From Solobacterium sp. (GTDB lineage: Bacteria > Bacillota_I > Bacilli_A > Erysipelotrichales > Erysipelotrichaceae): a stretch of DNA of 64,000 nt. The notes beneath the pieces are model-generated. The model ran no database searches. It saw only the letters and a program-made list of their open reading frames with translations, and was not told the origin of the DNA. Numbering within the stretch: the first letter of the stretch is position 1; each line of letters begins with the position of its first letter. The position numbers and the translations under genes are program-made. Below are positions 61,339-64,000 of the stretch, piece after piece. The stretch lies in contig JAFYGX010000239.1 in assembly GCA_017543025.1 (NCBI GenBank), forward strand, positions 1 to 64,000, written 5' to 3'.

Positions 61339-62265
61339 TTGAAAAAATACCTGATGTTTCTTCTCAGTATTATGCTCACAGTCAGCGGCTGCGGAAAAAA
61401 ACCGGAAAGTTCTTCCGGAACCACAGAATATTATGGCCCGATGACAGCAGAAGATACACGCAAAGATGAAGAAAAAATATTAACGATGATTCAGGGGTGT
61501 ATTAATGATTACAATATCAACCGCATTCCGGAAATCGAAGAATATCTGAATACGCAGCTCCATCCCCTTCCGATCGGTGTGAATTCACTTCCTGAAATCA
61601 GTAGTCTGAATGACCTGAAGGAAGAAAACAGTTATATTGAAAATTCAAATGTCACATATGCCGGAAGCTATATGATTGATAACACCTTTAAGATCATCTT
61701 TCTGGTTTATGAACCAACCGGAAATTCTTTCTGGCTGAACGGCAGAGTTCTGTTTCAGATTGACCCTTCGCTTGTGGTCCGTGACAATCCGGATTATTCC
61801 GAATACAAGACAGCCCTGGACACTTTGCTCGCAAGAGAAAAGAATGTCCTGCCCTGGCTTTACGGACTGAATCTGAATCTTGGCAGTCAGGGACCGTTCG
61901 AAGGTTATTATGAAGTCCTTTCAATCGGAGATGTTCATCCGACTTCCATCAGTCAGATCATGGAAATAGCAGAGCAGGTCTTCACACATGAATATCTGGA
62001 GAAAACGTTTTATTACAGTGCATTCTACAGTGAAAGCCCGATGTTTCAGGAAGCAGACGGAAAAGTATACTGTGCAAAAAGTGACCTTGCCCTGCAGGAA
62101 AACTCTTATGTGTATGATACACACTACATTATTAATGCAGAGAAACGCGACAGTATTATCTATATTGATATGCTTGGTGACAGCGTCGGAGAAGTGCAGC
62201 CGGATATCAAGCGTCTGACGCTTGCGATTACGGAAGATGGTTACCGTCTTCCATCCGCATATTAA
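61339..62265 (+). CDS. Lipoprotein of unknown function
   Basis: A 308-residue protein if started at the TTG at 61339, which directly precedes K-K-Y-L-M-F-L-L and has AGGTG five bases upstream. The ATG at 61315 is the alternative. The signal peptide ends in the lipobox T-V-S-G-C. The mature part is acidic, with no recognised domain. It diverges from serS and is closed by a terminator. I see no catalytic motif. Confidence 0.8.
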   Translation: MKKYLMFLLSIMLTVSGCGKKPESSSGTTEYYGPMTAEDTRKDEEKILTMIQGCINDYNINRIPEIEEYLNTQLHPLPIGVNSLPEISSLNDLKEENSYIENSNVTYAGSYMIDNTFKIIFLVYEPTGNSFWLNGRVLFQIDPSLVVRDNPDYSEYKTALDTLLAREKNVLPWLYGLNLNLGSQGPFEGYYEVLSIGDVHPTSISQIMEIAEQVFTHEYLEKTFYYSAFYSESPMFQEADGKVYCAKSDLALQENSYVYDTHYIINAEKRDSIIYIDMLGDSVGEVQPDIKRLTLAITEDGYRLPSAY

Positions 62266-62302
62266 ACGCAGTTGTTCTGCACATTTTGATTGGTCTGTTC
62301 AT

Positions 62303-62328
62303 AAAAGTCTCTAACAGGACTTTTTTTT
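62303..62328 (+). terminator. Terminator after the lipoprotein gene
   Basis: AAAAGTC and GACTTTT pair around an eight-base loop and lead into a run of eight T residues. Confidence 0.85.
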
Positions 62329-62443
62329 ATATCAGTTCAAATGACATTGGTTCAAATAATTTAGCAAATTATCATATACCACTATACGAACCCTATTTTT
62401 ATGCTATACTATTAAAGCACACTACAAAGGGAGAACAGATAAA

Positions 62444-62650
62444 ATGCCGAAGAAAGTTTCCTCATATCAGAAAAAGCTTGAATATAATAATGCTTATAAT
62501 CGTGAAAAATATCGTTCTTTTTCTATTCGATATGCCCGTGAAAATGAAAAAAACATTATCAGCTGGCTTGAAAATCAGGAAAGCGTGAAGGGGTATATTA
62601 CCGGTCTCATTCTGGCCGATATGGAGAAACAGAAAAAACAGAAAAACTGA
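62444..62650 (+). CDS. Small basic protein, paralogue of the left-edge gene
   Basis: A 68-residue protein, strongly charged, with S-Y-Q-K-K-L-E-Y-N-N-A-Y-N-R-E-K-Y near the start, then a short strand-like S-F-S-I-R-Y and two helices. The order strand-helix-helix would fit a ribbon-helix-helix fold, but the match is weak. It resembles the truncated protein at 1-108. AAAGGGAGAA precedes the ATG, and TATGCTATACT at about 62400-62410 may supply its -10 box. No partner toxin is adjacent. Confidence 0.7.
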   Translation: MPKKVSSYQKKLEYNNAYNREKYRSFSIRYARENEKNIISWLENQESVKGYITGLILADMEKQKKQKN

Positions 62651-62904
62651 CGTTCAGTCTGGTGTTTCTGCATATTCTCAGAACGTAGCTGTGTTTTTCA
62701 GCAGCAGTCCATCTCAATCTGTCAGGGACTTATCATTTCCATTCATATATGAAACAGATTACGTTTACCGTAATCCTTTTATATTTTCATATACAGTCTG
62801 TTTCCTGATTTCTGCTCAGACCTTTCGATCAAAGAAACACTTCTTTTCCTTGGTCATGCCTTTCAGGTCATGGCATAATGAAAGCATTCAGGAGGTGTTT
62901 TTTT
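62651..62904. other. Intergenic region with nested inverted repeats and a promoter
   Basis: GAAACAGA (62751-62758) pairs with TCTGTTTC (62797-62804), enclosing a smaller ATTACG/CGTAAT hairpin (62758-62774). A possible promoter is TTGGTC (62850) with CATAAT (62874), 18 bases apart, serving the gene at 62905. There is no convincing gene here. Confidence 0.5.
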
Positions 62905-64000
62905 ATGTCTAATTTCTGTACAAACTGCGGCTCCCCTTTAACTCCAGGCGATCGCTTCTGTCAAAACTGCGGCGCAAAACTTGAGATTCCTGCAGTTTCC
63001 GTTCCGGAAGAACCAGAAACGCATTTTCAGGAACCTCCTGTTACAGCAGCTGGTTCTGTGAATTCCTCTGACAGCCTTCCGGCCGGTGAAGTACCATCTT
63101 CAGGTCCTCAGATTCATGTTTCTCCATCGAATGATTCGCTTCAGCAGCAGCCTCAGACACAGCCATTCGTTTCTCCCGCTTCTCCGGTTCAGAATCCGTC
63201 CGCTTCTGATCATTCTTCTTTCAGCACCAACGTCCCGCCGGCTTCTTCAATTCAGAATCCTTCTCAGAGCAATATGTCTCCTTCTGTTCCGTTTCAGAAT
63301 TCTGCAGGCGGCAGTGTTCCCCCTCAGAATTCCTCAGTTCCGCCGTCTTCCGTCGCAAACAGAACACCTGCTTCTTCTACAGGAAAGAAGCCATTCAATC
63401 CGATTATCTATGGTGTGATTGGTGTAATCGTTCTGTTCATACTGGTGCTTGGCGTCAGAAAACTTACCAGACCGAAACCATCTGTTATCGCAACGCCGAA
63501 TCCGGCAATTATCGCAAAGCCAACTCCTTCTGCTGAGGCACCGCTGCCATCTGCCGCAACGCCAGAGGCAACCAAGCAGCCGGGTCTTCTGGAAGAGACT
63601 GCAGATTTTGAAACATACCGTATTCCGTGCACGATGAAACTTGGACAGGATACCGATTATACCGCTGTATATTCTGATGATTCTTCCGATATCACCGGAA
63701 ATCTTGTCTTCACGGATTATACAGTCAATCCTGTTACAGAACAGATTCTGGAATTCGGCGAAGAAAATGATATGGATCTGGAAGATTATCAGCTAAAAGA
63801 GCTTACTTCTCATGTTTCATTCAGCTCTTCTGAAATCGGCGAACGTGAAGTCATTGTTACAAGATATATGACTGATTATTATGATATCGATCAATGTGAT
63901 GATACCTGGGAAACATTGAAAGATTCCTGGGATGATACCTATTCAAGATATGAGGTCGACTGGGAGAATGAGACAAAGTACGTCTATATCTGGGTTGATC
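62905..64000 (+). CDS. Zinc-ribbon membrane protein, truncated at the window edge
   Basis: The frame runs from an ATG with GGAGGTG upstream to base 64000 without a stop (365 codons). Residues about 5-27 are a zinc ribbon (C-T-N-C-G, C-Q-N-C-G). A Pro/Ser/Gln-rich linker of about 140 residues follows, with loose repeats of the form P-x-Q-N-S/P. One membrane helix (about 175-193) separates it from a Pro-rich spacer and an acidic extracytoplasmic domain. The layout, cytoplasmic zinc ribbon plus outer domain, is common in Firmicutes envelope proteins of unknown role. The C-terminus is missing. Confidence 0.8.
   Translation, partial: MSNFCTNCGSPLTPGDRFCQNCGAKLEIPAVSVPEEPETHFQEPPVTAAGSVNSSDSLPAGEVPSSGPQIHVSPSNDSLQQQPQTQPFVSPASPVQNPSASDHSSFSTNVPPASSIQNPSQSNMSPSVPFQNSAGGSVPPQNSSVPPSSVANRTPASSTGKKPFNPIIYGVIGVIVLFILVLGVRKLTRPKPSVIATPNPAIIAKPTPSAEAPLPSAATPEATKQPGLLEETADFETYRIPCTMKLGQDTDYTAVYSDDSSDITGNLVFTDYTVNPVTEQILEFGEENDMDLEDYQLKELTSHVSFSSSEIGEREVIVTRYMTDYYDIDQCDDTWETLKDSWDDTYSRYEVDWENETKYVYIWVD

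Overview
The window looks like a chromosomal piece of a low-to-mid G+C Bacillota (Firmicutes), most likely an Erysipelotrichaceae-type anaerobe. That placement is inferred from gene content: a Noc/ParA/ParB block next to mnmG and rsmG, consensus parS sites, a serine T-box, CcpA-type cre sites, a small SRP RNA and a predicted Na+-coupled ATP synthase. No 16S gene is present to confirm it. The dnaX-recR, serS, mnmG-rsmG-noc-parA-parB genes and two parS sites suggest a location near the replication origin, but dnaA and oriC are not in the window.

Layout. 1-4000: an edge-truncated small protein, a patatin-like lipase, an unrecognised 391-residue protein, and an SPFH/ribbon-helix-helix pair behind a strong promoter with a palindromic operator. 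4000-10400: a sugar module (KDG kinase; then a fruK-mannitol PTS-dehydrogenase operon with a divergent DeoR regulator and a cre site). 10400-15700: a membrane diguanylate cyclase, a Na/phosphate symporter with a Nudix hydrolase, and rplK-rplA with a leader. 15800-19000: a LytTR response regulator followed by an apparently split and degenerate sensor kinase, facing two tandem HTH proteins. 19500-24500: a YdjI-YdjG-YdjH membrane module without PspA, then a zinc-ribbon protein overlapping a radical SAM/SPASM enzyme. 24600-29350: an EAL/PAS/degenerate-GGDEF protein, an SGNH hydrolase and an FMN-dependent hydroxy-acid oxidase. 29600-34900: rluA-type synthase, then mnmE-tatD-rnmV-rsmA-ispE. 35000-36250 is the oddest stretch: two small proteins with double-glycine leaders and Cys pairs (one broken by an in-frame TGA), a long two-storey hairpin, and a tRNA-like RNA with its own promoter and terminator. 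36400-39100: hydrolase, membrane protein, zinc-ribbon protein and LrgA/LrgB. 39200-49000: rsmG-noc-parA-parB running directly into the complete F1Fo ATP synthase operon. 49000-58100: dnaX-ybaB-recR-fhs-PUA/EVE-like-mnmG-ThyX-like-lipoprotein, a tightly packed string. 58100-61300: tadA, SRP RNA, a YdcF protein, and serS under a T-box. 61300-64000: a lipoprotein, a small paralogue of the protein at the left edge, and a truncated zinc-ribbon membrane protein.

Themes. Translation, tRNA modification, replication and energy genes are ordinary and densely packed on the minus strand. Accessory genes are concentrated at 1-4000, 15800-29400 and 35000-39100. Short Cys-pair (zinc-ribbon) domains are unusually frequent. 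The most interesting items are the split kinase module, the double-glycine zinc-ribbon peptides, the tRNA-like RNA, the parS site embedded in the serS T-box leader, a possible fructose-1-phosphate route for mannitol, and a two-carboxylate c-ring signature in AtpE. All functional statements come from reading motifs and context; no database search was possible.
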